DNA from: Lineus longissimus
Taxonomy: Eukaryota > Nemertea > Pilidiophora > Heteronemertea > Lineidae
Assembly: GCF_910592395.1 (NCBI RefSeq)
Contig: NC_088308.1
Location: 23,513,501-23,577,500 of the forward strand
Length of the DNA: 64,000 bases
Direction of reading: 5' to 3'
The notes beneath the pieces are model-generated. The model was given only the letters and a program-made list of their open reading frames with translations. It was not told the origin of the DNA and ran no database searches. A program made the translations under genes and the position numbers. The stretch's first letter is position 1; every line of letters begins with the position of its first letter. Below, piece after piece: positions 24,399-36,607 of this stretch.

Positions 24399-27300
24399 AT
24401 GGCGACGAGTGGGTGTATGCAGTTCGGACTTCGCCGATTCATTCAACAAAATTCACTATGTTCACTCCGGAAACAAAGTGAGTATTTATGTGGTCGTTTC
24501 GTATTCATATTCAACTTTCTAATGCACCAATTATAAATTCGGTTTGCATTACTAATTTCTTGCAGGCAGTGAATAAAAGTTGAGCAAAATGTAAATATTC
24601 TAGTTCTGCTTGTCATCCCTACGTGGCACTGCACTATGTTGTGTATGTGTATGATCCATGAAATGCAAAATGTATTTTTTAGTAGCAGTAGTGGATGTAT
24701 GCTTATTGCTATTTGCTTTTCATGCAATTTTTGTTTAGTGAAAAGATTGAACCGTTGAATTGGAGTGACGGAGGCATCGTGGTAGTCTAGATTAGATAAG
24801 AAAGGAATCACGTTGACTCGGTTGAGTTACGTCATAGCCTAGACCTTTTCGATGCAGACGAACGAGGCCGAAGGCCCAAACAAAACAATTTTGTACCATC
24901 GGAACACATCGGAAAAACAGAAGGCCAAAGCAGACTTTGGGCAATGCCATAAAGCAATTGTGACTCCTTTGAAACGCATGATTGGTCAGCGCACCCACAA
25001 ACTTCTCAAAATCGTCCATTGGCACTGCCTCAATATAGGGACATAGTGTTTCAGCTAAAGCAGAATAGAAGAAGGCCGCAGCGCCCTGCCCTCGCCCTTT
25101 TTTCTAAATGAAAACACCCTGCTTTTTTTTAGTCTGGTTTTATTCTTTCTTCAGTTCGGTGTGTAACTGGACAGGCCGCCAGGAAACATTATGGTGTGGA
25201 TGAGCCAGAAGGGCCTGTAATGAAAACAGCCCTACCTGGACCAAAATCAAAGGAACTATTGAGAGAACTTGACAACATACAGGTAAATAGTAAAATTCAA
25301 ATTATCTAAATGTTGCAAAGCTTTCTGATTTCTTAACCCAAGTAGAAAAAACTGTACCGAGTATCTCACAATAATAGGTTCTAAAGATTTGCTTCCTTTA
25401 CTTTCAGCATTGCTCAAGTGTGCAGTTTTTTGTCGACTACTCAAAATGTCTGGGCAACTATATCGTGGATATGGATGGCAATACTATTCTTGATCTGTTC
25501 ACACAGATATCATCTATACCTCTTGGTAAGTTCTTTCTTGAATTTTAATCATCACTGAATATTCCATAGAAAGTCAATCCATTTAAAATTGTTGTGAAAA
25601 AGACAAGAATTGACTCCTGTTTAAGTCTTTTAATCGGTACTCCCAGTTGCTGGAATTGTTTGTGGCGCGTTTCAATAACAATTGACCAAAAGGATAGTAC
25701 ACTGATAATCTAAAATATTATTAAAACAATTAAGTATTAAAAGCCTCCGTGAAAAAGTAGGCACATTATGTAAAATTTTCTTTTTTAAAACACAGTTAAA
25801 TCACTCAATTTCTTACAATGCCTACTTGTGCCTATTCTCAGGGTGAGGCTATCAGATTTATTTCATGAACCCATTAATTACTGATAGTAAAAGTTCATCA
25901 TATGAGTCTCCTTCATTTGAGATAACTTGAGATACGTAGTGTCTAATCTTCTTTAAAATAAGTGTCAACCTCCTTCATTGAAGTTAAAATTATACAACAT
26001 ACTTATAAATTGTGTGTCAGTGTTAGGTCTGCTGGAGGAATTTGAGTAGGCTGAACCTAGTTTGGCATATTACCAGATAAAAACTGATCACTGACACACA
26101 TCTAGAAGTAGAGAGAATCTAAAATTATCTCGGGTGGAGGAGGTGACAAACTTTGGTGACATTTCCTACTTATGTCAACTGGTTGTTTTTCTTTTTGACT
26201 CCTATAAATCTTGCCTTGAGATGACAATAACAAACTCCTTGAGCTGGTTTCTTGGGTGTCTCGATTGGCATTTGTCTAGCTATCCTAGTTAGTGTTATTG
26301 CAATATTTAAAAAAGCTACTTTCATCTGACCTTTGAACTCTTGCGCCTTTTTTTTGGCTAATCTGTTGTGCTTTAAAAAGTTCAATCAGCTTTTAAAAAT
26401 GTGTTGTCCTTTGTCATTTATACTGTAAATGCCTGATCTTTTCTTTCCATTAAAACCCACTGTTTTTCCCATCCATAAAATATCTTGATCGTGAGAATAT
26501 CAAAGATACAAATCAGGGGTCTGAGTATAACTAAAGCATTACAGAAAAACCAAACAATGTTAGTCGCTGCGACTTGCAATGGAACCATGAGAACATGACT
26601 AAAATCGCTTATTTGTACGATGCTTGCTGAACTACGGTTAACATGTCATGGAGTAAATCAGTCTTACTGGATAATGAGTTAATATGTGGCATTGGACATT
26701 AAACCTTGATAATTGTCTATGTTATCATATCGAATTTGAATATGGGTGTCCTATAGGTCTGGTGACCTTGAGTTGATGTCTGAAAATCTTGCTGGCACTG
26801 GTATGACTTATCATGAGCTTTATAGATGTTTTTCTTTTTAAAGGCTTTAATCCTATTTTCTGTTAATCAGAGGATAATCGCGTGACCTGGCAGGTTATGC
26901 CATAAACATGTAACATGATGTGACATATATTTATTGCACGAAAATGACCTGCAAGACTTGTTAAAATGTATATTGAAGGGAAATAAAATGAAGCTCAGTC
27001 AGAATGCTCAAAGATGAAGTTATAAAGTCAGATTAGCTAGGCAATAATGTGCTTCCATGGGCGGAGTGAGTTACCATCTTCTGCCAATGACAACATACAT
27101 AAACACATGAAATATGTAAAATTTTGAAGGTTATGATTATCATTCTCTTGCCTTGCAGGGTACAACCATCCGAGCATGATAAAAGCTATGCAAGATCCTG
27201 CTAATGTGGTAAGTATGCCCAGCTCTCTCCCAGACTCAAGTGGTCTGTCCTCTTCAAAGAAAATCAATGCTGATTTAGTTTAGTGGGAGCCCCATTCAGC

Positions 27301-30300
27301 ATGTCATAATCCGGTATCAATTCATCACCGACAGAGACATGAATCTAAGTGCATTTGCCAATTATTCATCTGCCTCTTTCCTTATTAATATTATTTGCTT
27401 TGGTTTCCGATTACTTTCTAAGATCATCAAATGCTCCTGCCTGTTTGTGTAGCCAAGAAGCCCAGTTCTCTGTTTGCAATCTTTATACTGAGAAGATTTG
27501 GCCATAAGGATGGCTCATGTAAAATTCATTACTTCCCCTTGGATCTGTTACGAAACTTCATCAGCTCACCAACAGTAACGATATTGTTACCAAAAGACTT
27601 GGAGCGTATGACGCCAACTGGTGTGAAATGGCTGTTCTGAAACTAAAATGTTCCTTCGTGATAAACATATAGGCCTAGAATATAAAATACAGTTTACTAT
27701 TAGGTTGGCCTGTGGCTGTGTATGTATTCATGTAAAAATGTAAGGGCACTATATAAGTACATATGTGTAAGCCGACGTAACATAAATTCTTAACCATAAA
27801 CGTTAAAGCATAGGCCTGTTCATAGTTCTATTGGTTTATCAGCTAAATGTGATGAAAACTGAGGGACATACATGTAGTTCTAAAAAGTTGCTCTTGTAAA
27901 ATTACAGAACATAATCTTCTATGTTGGTTAAGAAAGGGTCTTGATTCAAGTGTAAAATCAGGAAAATGTTGATGGGAATGGCCCCTAATTTTAAGCTTGG
28001 TATCAGAAGTAATGATATGGCTTTAGTCTGGTATTGCTAAGAAAGATGCTAATAAATAATTTGTCCACTGCATCACCATAGATCAAAATATCAGAATTCA
28101 TCTTATTGCATCCATATCATGGATCCGTTGCTCATGTGATCGGTGTTATCCAATTTTTTCAACATCTGTGTATTTCAGTATGACCTGGTTAACCGACCTG
28201 CACTTCAGGTGTTTCCCCCTGGTAACTGGCCAGCGCGAATGGAGAACTCTCTTTTGGAGGTATGCATATCTCAACCATATCTTTGCTAAAACATTTTAAC
28301 TTCGCAGTAAAATATGTATCTTGTATAAAAGTTTGTCGCAGTTAACTGAATCATCAGGGTGTCTCGTGACAGTACCTTACCAATCATATAATTCTGATTT
28401 GTTTTTCAGATTGCCCCACCTGGCCTGAATCATGTACATACTCTGATGTGTGGTGCTTGCTCAAATGAACATGGATTCAAGGCCGTCTTCATGAGGCATA
28501 TGGTAAGATACGAAAACATTAAGGGTGTCCTATATGTCTGTTGGTATTTAATTATTAATGGCCTACCAAAAATCAGTCCAAGCTTTCTCTGAACCATTTC
28601 AATACATTGGTTTTCCCTTGCTGGCTTAAGCCAATTTAACCCTACAAATCTTGTTTCATGGAGAGTTAATGTTATCAAGCATGCCCTGGTGACAATTTGG
28701 GTTAGTCGTTCGGTTTGTGTATCTTGAGAATTTTTCCTGCCCGCTGAAGAAAATGCTAAAATCTATTATTCTTTTCAGCGGAAATTACGAGGTGGTGCAC
28801 CCCCAACGAAAGAAGATTTAGAAACGTGCCTCCTCAACCTTCCTCCTGGATGTCCTCCTCTCACCATTATGGGCTTCAAGAATGCCTTCCATGGGCGAAC
28901 TATGGGTAAGGAGCTGAGTGGTTGTTTGAATCAATGAAAGATCACTTTGTCTACTCTTAATAATACTATACTCCGCAGACTCAGTGACGTATTTCTACTC
29001 TCATTGATGGCCTGAAAATACTAAACAACTGATTTGAAAGAATTGAATTATTTTCAACTGCTATTAACTTTGGGCTAACTGGGGTAGTTGATATTGGATT
29101 TCTTTGTCAAATCATTGGTCTATTGTAGAAAAATGCAAAGAAAAATAGGTTTTATTGTTGAGACTGAAATTACAAATCGAATTAAAAAAAAAGCAGTATG
29201 TTTTGTTGCTGTGTTGTCTCACCTGAGATATGTTAGAGCAGTAGCCTTTAATTGTCTGCCACCTTGGAGTGTTATCTACTGGCGAGAACTGTTGGCCATC
29301 TGGCTTGCCTGGTCAAAGGTGTCAAAAGCGCAGTTATTTTGTCAGCACATGTAGATCATCGACCTGCATAAAGAGATTTATTTAGGTGCATTGATTGGGA
29401 ACACATGTGGTGTACTTACATGTAACAGTTAGATACATGGCAGATACATAAGCGGTTGCTGAAGACAAGCTATAGATAAGCTTACTATAGTGGCAAGGCC
29501 TGCTTTACAAATTCTCATGTTTTGTAATTTTATATTGGAAATCGATGTAGTCTTAACTGTAATAGATAAGTGAAGTCACTTTATTATCACTATCAGTTGT
29601 AAAAGTCAAAATCACTGTTTGTTATCTTAATTCTGCCACAGGGTGCTTGTGCGTTACCCACTCAAAATATACCTACAAGTTGGACATACCTCAGCTTGAC
29701 TGGCCAATGGCTAACTTTCCAAAGTATCGTTACCCACTTGATACCCCTGAAAATTCTTCACGCAACGAAACAGAAGATAGTAATTGTCTATCTGAGGTAA
29801 TGAGTTGCAGAGTCTTTTTAAACCTCTTCTTCTGTGTATGAACTGTGTGTTAGACTGTTTGAGAATGCCTTCTCCAAAACATTTTGTACCATTGGTGAAA
29901 CACTGCAGACCAATAGTGAGATACTGGTTTGTTTTTCTCTCCGTCTTCGATTTGAAACATTTTGTTGATTTTGAAAAATATTCTTAAACTCAAAATGTGG
30001 CATTTGAAGAAGGCTTGGGCTGGTACGCCTATGATGAAACTAGATGCACCTTTCTTACCTGTGGTTTAGATTGCACAACAGTTTTCCCATTATCTGAACT
30101 ATTTATTTTTTTGGGGTGGATGTTTTGTCAAGATGCTCAAGTGTGGCGTGTGTAGCGTAGTTTTCTCTTCATCAATAAATGTTCAATCTTAATTGGAAGC
30201 AAACGCTGCCGCAAAGAACCTATTTTTTATCACATTTCTCATCAAATGTGTTACTTTTTCATAGGTGTCTTAAATGTCACTCACACAAAGGCCAGTCATA

Positions 30301-33300
30301 AAGTAGACTTTCCGCAGATGGACTGGCCGTGTGCATCATTCCCAGAAATCAAATATCCATTGGAAAGTCATGTTGTTGAAAATCAGAAAGAGGAACAACG
30401 CTGCTTGGATGAGGTATTTTGGATACAGGGATTTGTTTTTATTACATGTACCTTCTAAGGTGTTCTCCACTCTATTTTCTTTTGGTCAGGTAGTAAGCTC
30501 TGATTTAATTTCTTCTTTAACTGCATGGTCCGATGGTGTATATTTTGGTCTGGTTACAATAGTTTTTTAATAGAAAAAACCATTTCAGCTCCAAAGCGAG
30601 TTTTTTTTGTCTGATGAAAAAATTTGAATTTCCAATAGAGTAAATCAAATTTTACCAACAGCCAGTTGTCTAAATACATGTAGCAACTTGCTGAAATTGA
30701 TCAAGAAATATTTCCCTGTCCAGGTAGTGCAGAAGAATAGGATGACAGGGAGGGGCTAACATGCGGTGAGCTTGGGGCGGGGGCTTCCGCCAAAAAAGTA
30801 CTCTTATACCAATAACATATGCTTTTATCACCTTAGCTCTGGAGGGGGGGGGCTTCCGTTAAAAAAGTGCTCTTGTCACAAATCATAGTTCGAGTTCCTC
30901 CACGAAATGGCCAACAAGAGAAGTAAAGCAAATTCTGCAATTTGTGAATTTTCATTTACCTGTACCACAAGAAAATACAATGAAAATGAACATTGTAGGC
31001 TTTTAACTCTAAGGTTTGGGGTTTAACAAGTTGCTCTACTAATTATACGAGAATGCCATCTTAAAATCATAACCCTAAGGCTATCGTTTTAACCAGTTAG
31101 TGTGACACACTAGCTTCCCTGCATCTAAACTTCTTCAGAGCTTTTTTTCTTGACGTGTTTGTGTGTTGGTAGGTGCCTTGAATGTAACACGTGCAAAGGC
31201 CAACCAGAAACTTGACATACCACAGCTGGACTGGCCCTGTGCATCGTTTCCTGAGCTCAAATACCCGTTGGAGAGGTATGGAGTTGAAAATGCACAGGAG
31301 GAACAGCGTTGCTTGCATGAGGTACATTTTGTGGCTGTGTGCATGCTTAGATCAGATCTTGCTCTCTTTATCTTATTGTCTTGTGCGTTAGATGTTAGTT
31401 GCTTGTGCTCAACCAACACTTCCCTAGCACCAGGGGTGGATGCAAGGTGCATTCGCTCCCTCTTTTACCTGGCAGATAAAAGCTTTTTTTAAATGGTCAG
31501 TTGACCACAATTGCGCCCATCATGTCTACAACTACTTTTGATTGTTAAAACAATAAAGCTTAAAAAATTGTGAAAATTTATTTTTTGGGGGATATTTTAC
31601 AATTGGCCAAAACAAATAGCTGCTTCATAAATGTCTTTCGAAAATATGGCAAAAAGGACGCGTTTGGATGTGGTTTTCAGCAGTATCTCTACTTCTATAA
31701 ACCTTCGTTCGGCTGGATCAACATTCCAAAGAAAAAAGTGTGTCCTCGGAATGATCCTGGGCTTCTGTTAGGCTTCAGTGCATGAGATTGCACTTTTGCA
31801 CTGTATACATCATGCACTGCTCTTATACCCTTGGTCTTTTCTGCTTCCCTTCATAATTATAGGTGCTCTGAATGCGAGTACGGTCAAACCCACGCATAAA
31901 CTTTATTTCCCTGCCGACGATTGGCCGGTTGCACCATTCCCCAAAGTTATGTATCCATATGAAAAATATGCTGAGCATAATGCTAGGCAGGAGAGAATGT
32001 GCTTGAGTGAGGTATTGTGAAACTCATTAAACCCAATTTCTTGCCGCATCCTACCTCATCTGAAACAGGACTGGCTCCTCTAAGGAAGGCTCCTCTTCAT
32101 AACCCACTTCATAAAATCAACATCCAATTACCCCCTTTTAATCAATGAGGAGGTCTGTCTCTGAAAGATAAGGTTTGTACTGTCATTGCAATAACTTATT
32201 TTGAAGCTTTTGAACACACTTCTTCACAGGACAGGAGTGTGTTGCCCAAGTGGTAAAGTGAATAAGTTTTGCTAAACATGTGACGATTAAGGACAACAAA
32301 AGGTGTGACATGTTGACACATAACTTTTACAGAGGAAAATACATCCAAAACTTCTGCAATTAAATTTTCAAGCTATTGGGAAGATTTTCACATCATTCTG
32401 AGGCTAATAAAGTGCAGATACAAAACACTCATTTTCGGTTTTCTGGTCATTGCAACTTATTTTGCTATCCTGGATCAGTAGTTTTTGTCAACCAACTCTT
32501 TTGTGTATCTGTAGGTGCTATGAATGCAAGCCACTTGCCCAACAAACCAGAAACCAAACTATTTTTCCCTGCCACTGACTGGCCCATGGGACCATTTCCC
32601 CAAGTCAGATACCCATATGATAAGTATGCTGCTGAAAATGCAGAAGAGGAGAAACGGTGCTTGCATGAGGTATGGTGAGATAGTGTCCTGAATAACCTGT
32701 CCCCGTATCCAATGACACCAGCCTGTCCTGTGCAGTTGTGTATATTTGATAGCCGATCTATCAACCAAACTAGCCTTGTAAGAAGGCTTTTTTTCTCAAG
32801 ATTTCGTTTGGTCAGAATTAGAAACCGATCTATTAATGAAAATGCTTCTTGTGGCTCAATTTCCTTACTCTAAAAAGTTTCCATTTGACGGACAGATCTT
32901 CTCAAACCTCACTTTAATCCAAAGATAACAGGTTTTTTTACACCTTTGTCCATTTGTTCAAAACAAGTGTATAAAGCCCATTATAATCAGCGCCAAGTTA
33001 GTAAACTTACTTGCTTTGAACAACTGGGCCCGAATCTCACCAATATGAACAAAATGGTTCCCACTTTGCCATACCTGCAACAACCTAAATATGCCACCTT
33101 CCTTATCCAGCTGTATCACAGATTCAAATCTGTATGTAAACATTGTATGTATTCACTAATGCCTTGAGCCATCGTTTCAATATCATCTCGAGGCCAGCAC
33201 TGTCGAACCTTTACACAAACTCTTATTTCTCAACTAATTTGGCTGGTTGTGAAAAATATTCGGGGCAAAGTTATGAAATCATCTTTATGAATAGTCTGTC

Positions 33301-35821
33301 TTTAGCTTCTTGTAATCTTTATAACCAATTTGCTTTAATCTTTATAACCAATTTGCTTTATTAATAAGCCAACCTCTTCTTCCCATCACATGTGCTTGGT
33401 GGCAATATATTTGGTGATTCTTGGAGTTAACCCGAATTTTCCCCCAATAAAATGGTGCAGGGTTGTCCTTTGTCCTCGGATAACATCATGTCAGAACCTT
33501 TCCACAATCTTTCCATCCAATAAGTACTAATAGAACTTTTTCTGACAAACCCTTGGGGGTTAATGGTATCTAGTTACAGGTCATTATGTCAATTTCACTA
33601 ATATATCTTGAGTGTGCATTTTTATCTAATCATTGTATAAATCTATAAAGATTTATCTGATATTATCAATAATAATATCTTTGTTGATAAAAGTTCAAGT
33701 ATGACTGAAGATAGGTTTGTGTTTGATAAAGATAGTTGAATATTGTGCAACGAGTAGTTGATCGAGTAGTTACGAAAAGATCTTTAAGCATTCAATATCA
33801 TACTTCTTTAATATCATGTAAGAAGTCTGTTGCCAGATTTAAACACTTTATGATATGCAACTGATTCATGCACTTAGAACTTATCAAAATGAGACATGTT
33901 AAGCCTATCAAAGGCTATGTGTTTTTAAATATTTCTAACTTGTGTTGACAGATTCGTGCCCTAGTCGAGGAGTATAATGGCAGAGGTACCCCCTGTGTCG
34001 GCATCATCACTGAGCCAATCCAAGCCGAGGGAGGTGACAACTATGCTTCTCCCGACTTCTTCCAAAAACTTCAAAAGATATGTAAAGAGGTATGTAGAAA
34101 TAAGACTGTAAATGTTTGCTTACCAACAAGAGTCAATCTGGTACCTAGGACATGTAAGCATCATATGCATTGATGAGGTAAATTACCCACGCCATCCAGT
34201 TCCTTTGTAGTGCACGCACAGATCAGTTGATGCATGATGAAATTAGTTTGCTATCCACATGATGTTATACATTATGTCCATAAAAGCAACAGTTTTATTT
34301 GAATGATATTCATCTATAAAACATTGTATTTACTATCTTTGTTCTGTCCAATATTTCAGTTTGACATTGCATTCATCGTTGACGAAGTCCAGACTGGCCT
34401 GGGTGCTACCGGTAAGATGTGGGCTCATGAACACTGGGACCTCCCTGAACCACCAGATATTGTGAGCTTCAGTAAGAAGGCCATCACGGGAGGTTTCTTC
34501 TTTAAAGAGGAATACAAGGCAACCGACGTAAGTAGTCCTTGATATTGTGACACGGTAAAGTTAGTGTGGTCTCAAGGTCTGCTCGCGCCGCAATGGGTTA
34601 TCAGGCTGGAGCTTATCCGGGATTTTACAGTATAAAGGGACTAGAAGTATCACTCCCCCTGGATAGCATGCTGATCCGCAGGTCAACTTGCCAGGCAAGC
34701 CTAATATAAGTACCTATTAATACTTCTTGGTGGGAGCTGGACTGTGTGGGTGTGTGTGGCTTGTTCTCCTGCGCACCTTTTCCTCATCAATCTCCTTCCT
34801 ATTTTCAGGGTCACAGGATCTTCAACACTTGGATGGGCGACCCGCACAAGATCATTCTGCTTGAAGCTGTTGTAAAGGAAATCAAGTCAGAAAACCTGCT
34901 TGCACAAGTCAATGAAACTGGCAATTTCCTTCTTGCTGGGCTCAAGAAACTTCAGGTATGAATACTGTACCATAAATCCAATACACTGTAAAGAATGCTC
35001 TATGATGTCATCACAAATGCATTGGCCCATTTGGGAAGCCCTATGTGGTGTTAAATGAGTTTTCCATATGATATAAATGATATATCTTAGAGCTATTTTG
35101 TCTCACATTTAAATCGTCTATCATTTGTCACTTGTTTTGCTAACTTGCTACCGCAATCGCATGTGAACCAGAGAGTGTAATACCTTGCTCTGCCTATATC
35201 TTCAAGCCTTTCGTTGCCTCTGCAGGACACTTACCCTGACCGTCTTGCTAATGCTCGTGGACTTGGAACCTTCTGTAGCATTGATACTCATGATGCACAG
35301 ATGAGGGACAAGATGATACATTCGCTCAAACAGAGAGGTAATGGAAACGATCTGTTGTTATCATCCATTCCTACACTTGACTTCAGTCAGTGAAATACTA
35401 AGTTGCGAGTTGAGCGTCAACATAACATTATAAGCTTGATAAACAATATTAGGCAAATGTAAGGTAGGAAGAAACCGAAGACCCCGGTCAAAGAGAGTCG
35501 CCCTGTCTTATCACATGACCGACCAGATATCAAAGCAAGTACCTCGGGGGTGACAGGCACTGATGTTTCTGCTGTGCCACTCCGAAAGTCTATACTAGTG
35601 ACTAATGCTAAATAATAAAAGATACAGGCTTAACTTGTAATTCATCGTTGAAATAAAAATTTTGTAGAAATCTGCATCAAATCCAATGTGTTTGTCTTTC
35701 AGGTATCAACATTGGAGGTTGTGGAGTGAGCAGTCTACGTCTGCGGCCAAGTCTGACTGCCCAGCCTCACCACTGTGAAATCTTCTTAGATGCTCTCAAT
35801 GAAATCATGAAAGAATTATAA
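24399..35821 (+). CDS. ABAT: 4-aminobutyrate aminotransferase (GABA transaminase), with five alternative exons
   Basis: Exons: 24399-24477, 25155-25282, 25408-25525, 27159-27208, 28179-28259, 28410-28502, 28779-28905, one of five copies (29642-29796, 30265-30413, 31173-31321, 31863-32011, 32515-32669), 33952-34089, 34360-34527, 34809-34955, 35226-35337, 35703-35821. With a 149-nt copy the protein has 502 residues (human ABAT 500). An Arg-rich N-terminus fits mitochondrial import. Seen: CGACSNE (the iron-sulphur Cys pair), FHGRTMG (substrate-binding Arg), [17 protein letters not shown] (PLP Asp), FSKK (PLP Lys), SLRLRPSL (second substrate Arg). Known: the enzyme is a PLP-dependent class-III aminotransferase in the mitochondrial matrix that turns GABA and 2-oxoglutarate into succinic semialdehyde and glutamate. 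All catalytic residues lie in constant exons. Confidence 0.96.
29642..29796 (+). CDS. ABAT: ABAT alternative exon 8a
   Basis: 155 nt, entered after 1 nt of a codon and leaving in phase 0; borders ccacag/gg and gag/gtaatg. It encodes [20 protein letters not shown], then [14 protein letters not shown] and a tail ending NCLSE. Of the five copies its start is the most like vertebrate ABAT ([20 protein letters not shown]), so it may be the ancestral version. Its tail is two residues longer than those of 8b-8d and has NSS and NET triplets. Confidence 0.9.
30265..30413 (+). CDS. ABAT: ABAT alternative exon 8b
   Basis: 149 nt, same phases as 8a; borders catag/gt and gag/gtattt. It encodes [34 protein letters not shown] and [12 protein letters not shown]; this tail resembles vertebrate ENQQEEARCLEE. 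Closest to 8c. Confidence 0.9.
30774..30876. repeat. Local G-rich direct repeat in an ABAT intron
   Basis: Two diverged ~33-bp copies (30774-30806 and 30843-30876) of GGGGGCTTCCG, then C/T-rich and AAAAAAGT(A/G)CTCTT, lie between alternative exons 8b and 8c. Non-coding. It may be a simple repeat or an RNA-structure element; nothing distinguishes these. Confidence 0.55.
31173..31321 (+). CDS. ABAT: ABAT alternative exon 8c
   Basis: 149 nt; borders ggtag/gt and gag/gtacat, with a weak polypyrimidine tract at the acceptor. It encodes [34 protein letters not shown] and [12 protein letters not shown]. It shares [14 protein letters not shown] with 8b, suggesting these two are the youngest pair. 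Confidence 0.9.
31863..32011 (+). CDS. ABAT: ABAT alternative exon 8d
   Basis: 149 nt; borders ttatag/gt and gag/gtattg. It encodes [34 protein letters not shown] and [12 protein letters not shown]. With 8e it forms a second subgroup (FPAxDWPxxPFPxVxYPY). Confidence 0.9.
32515..32669 (+). CDS. ABAT: ABAT alternative exon 8e
   Basis: 155 nt; borders ctgtag/gt and gag/gtatgg. It encodes [36 protein letters not shown] and [12 protein letters not shown]. Two extra residues (LPNKPET region) relative to 8d explain the extra 6 nt. It is followed by a 1.28-kb intron before constant exon 33952-34089. Confidence 0.9.
33314..33359. repeat. 23-bp exact tandem duplication in an ABAT intron
   Basis: AATCTTTATAACCAATTTGC plus CTTT-type flank occurs twice back to back in the intron between exon 8e and exon 33952-34089. 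Probably replication slippage. Confidence 0.7.
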
Positions 35822-36592
35822 GTGCTTGCCTTATAATAACCATTTGATTCAAAGTGAAGGTGGTCGCACTACTCTTTTAGTTCTAATCAAGGATTGTTAG
35901 CTTGATGCAGAGTTTGTTGAGTCCTCATAATCAAGAAATCTTTTGTTGTAATGAGAAGTGATCAATAGGGATCGGATTTTCCCTCAAAATCTTCTTTTGA
36001 AAGTCATTCCCTCAGATGCATTGAATACCAACATTGCGTTTAAGTCCATAAGCTTTAATGAAAAACTACTTCTTAGCAATCAGTTTTAAGATACCAGTAG
36101 TTTCATAGCCAAGCCTGGAAGTGGAATGCTTGACAAGTGACTTTATTTTGAGACAACCTATATATTCAGTGAATGTGTCAGAAAATAGTATGCTCGTCTT
36201 AAACATACCATTGCCATGATGGAGAACTATGTGAATTTAAGGGAGATATACCTTATCAGGGGGAGTGGGACTGGTTGTCTTAGAAGTTAAGATTAAGCTA
36301 CAGTCAGCTGCAACAAGCCAAAAAGGGCAAATCAGGTATCTGTGTGCTGTTCAGTTCTTTTATATGCTTTCAATATACATATATATATATATTTGGTTGA
36401 TGTTTGCATCGTCAGTCTCAAAATATGTGACAATTGTTGGCCCATTGTACGTAATTATATTGGTTTGTGATTAGTGTTTCAAATATTAATATATTACCGG
36501 TATAATCGGTAGATTTTAATGCTAAAAAATGTTTGACCACACTTGACCGTTTGTTAGTGAATTTAGTAATTTTTCAGACACAATGATGTCTC

Positions 36593-36598
36593 AATAAA
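36593..36598 (+). terminator. Candidate ABAT polyadenylation signal (AATAAA)
   Basis: Canonical AATAAA 772 nt after the ABAT stop and just before the start of the DCXR duplication unit. It would end the ABAT transcript about 300 bp short of the convergent DCXR copy A stop codon. Confidence 0.5.
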
Positions 36599-36607
36599 AT
36601 GGTAATC

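Noticed and set aside
24792-25046. Open frames on both strands in ABAT intron 1
   Set aside because: They overlap the intron between verified exons and show no family motif.
31570-31785. 71-residue plus frame between ABAT exons 8c and 8d
   Set aside because: No splice borders in phase with ABAT and no similarity to the duplicated exon; chance intronic frame.
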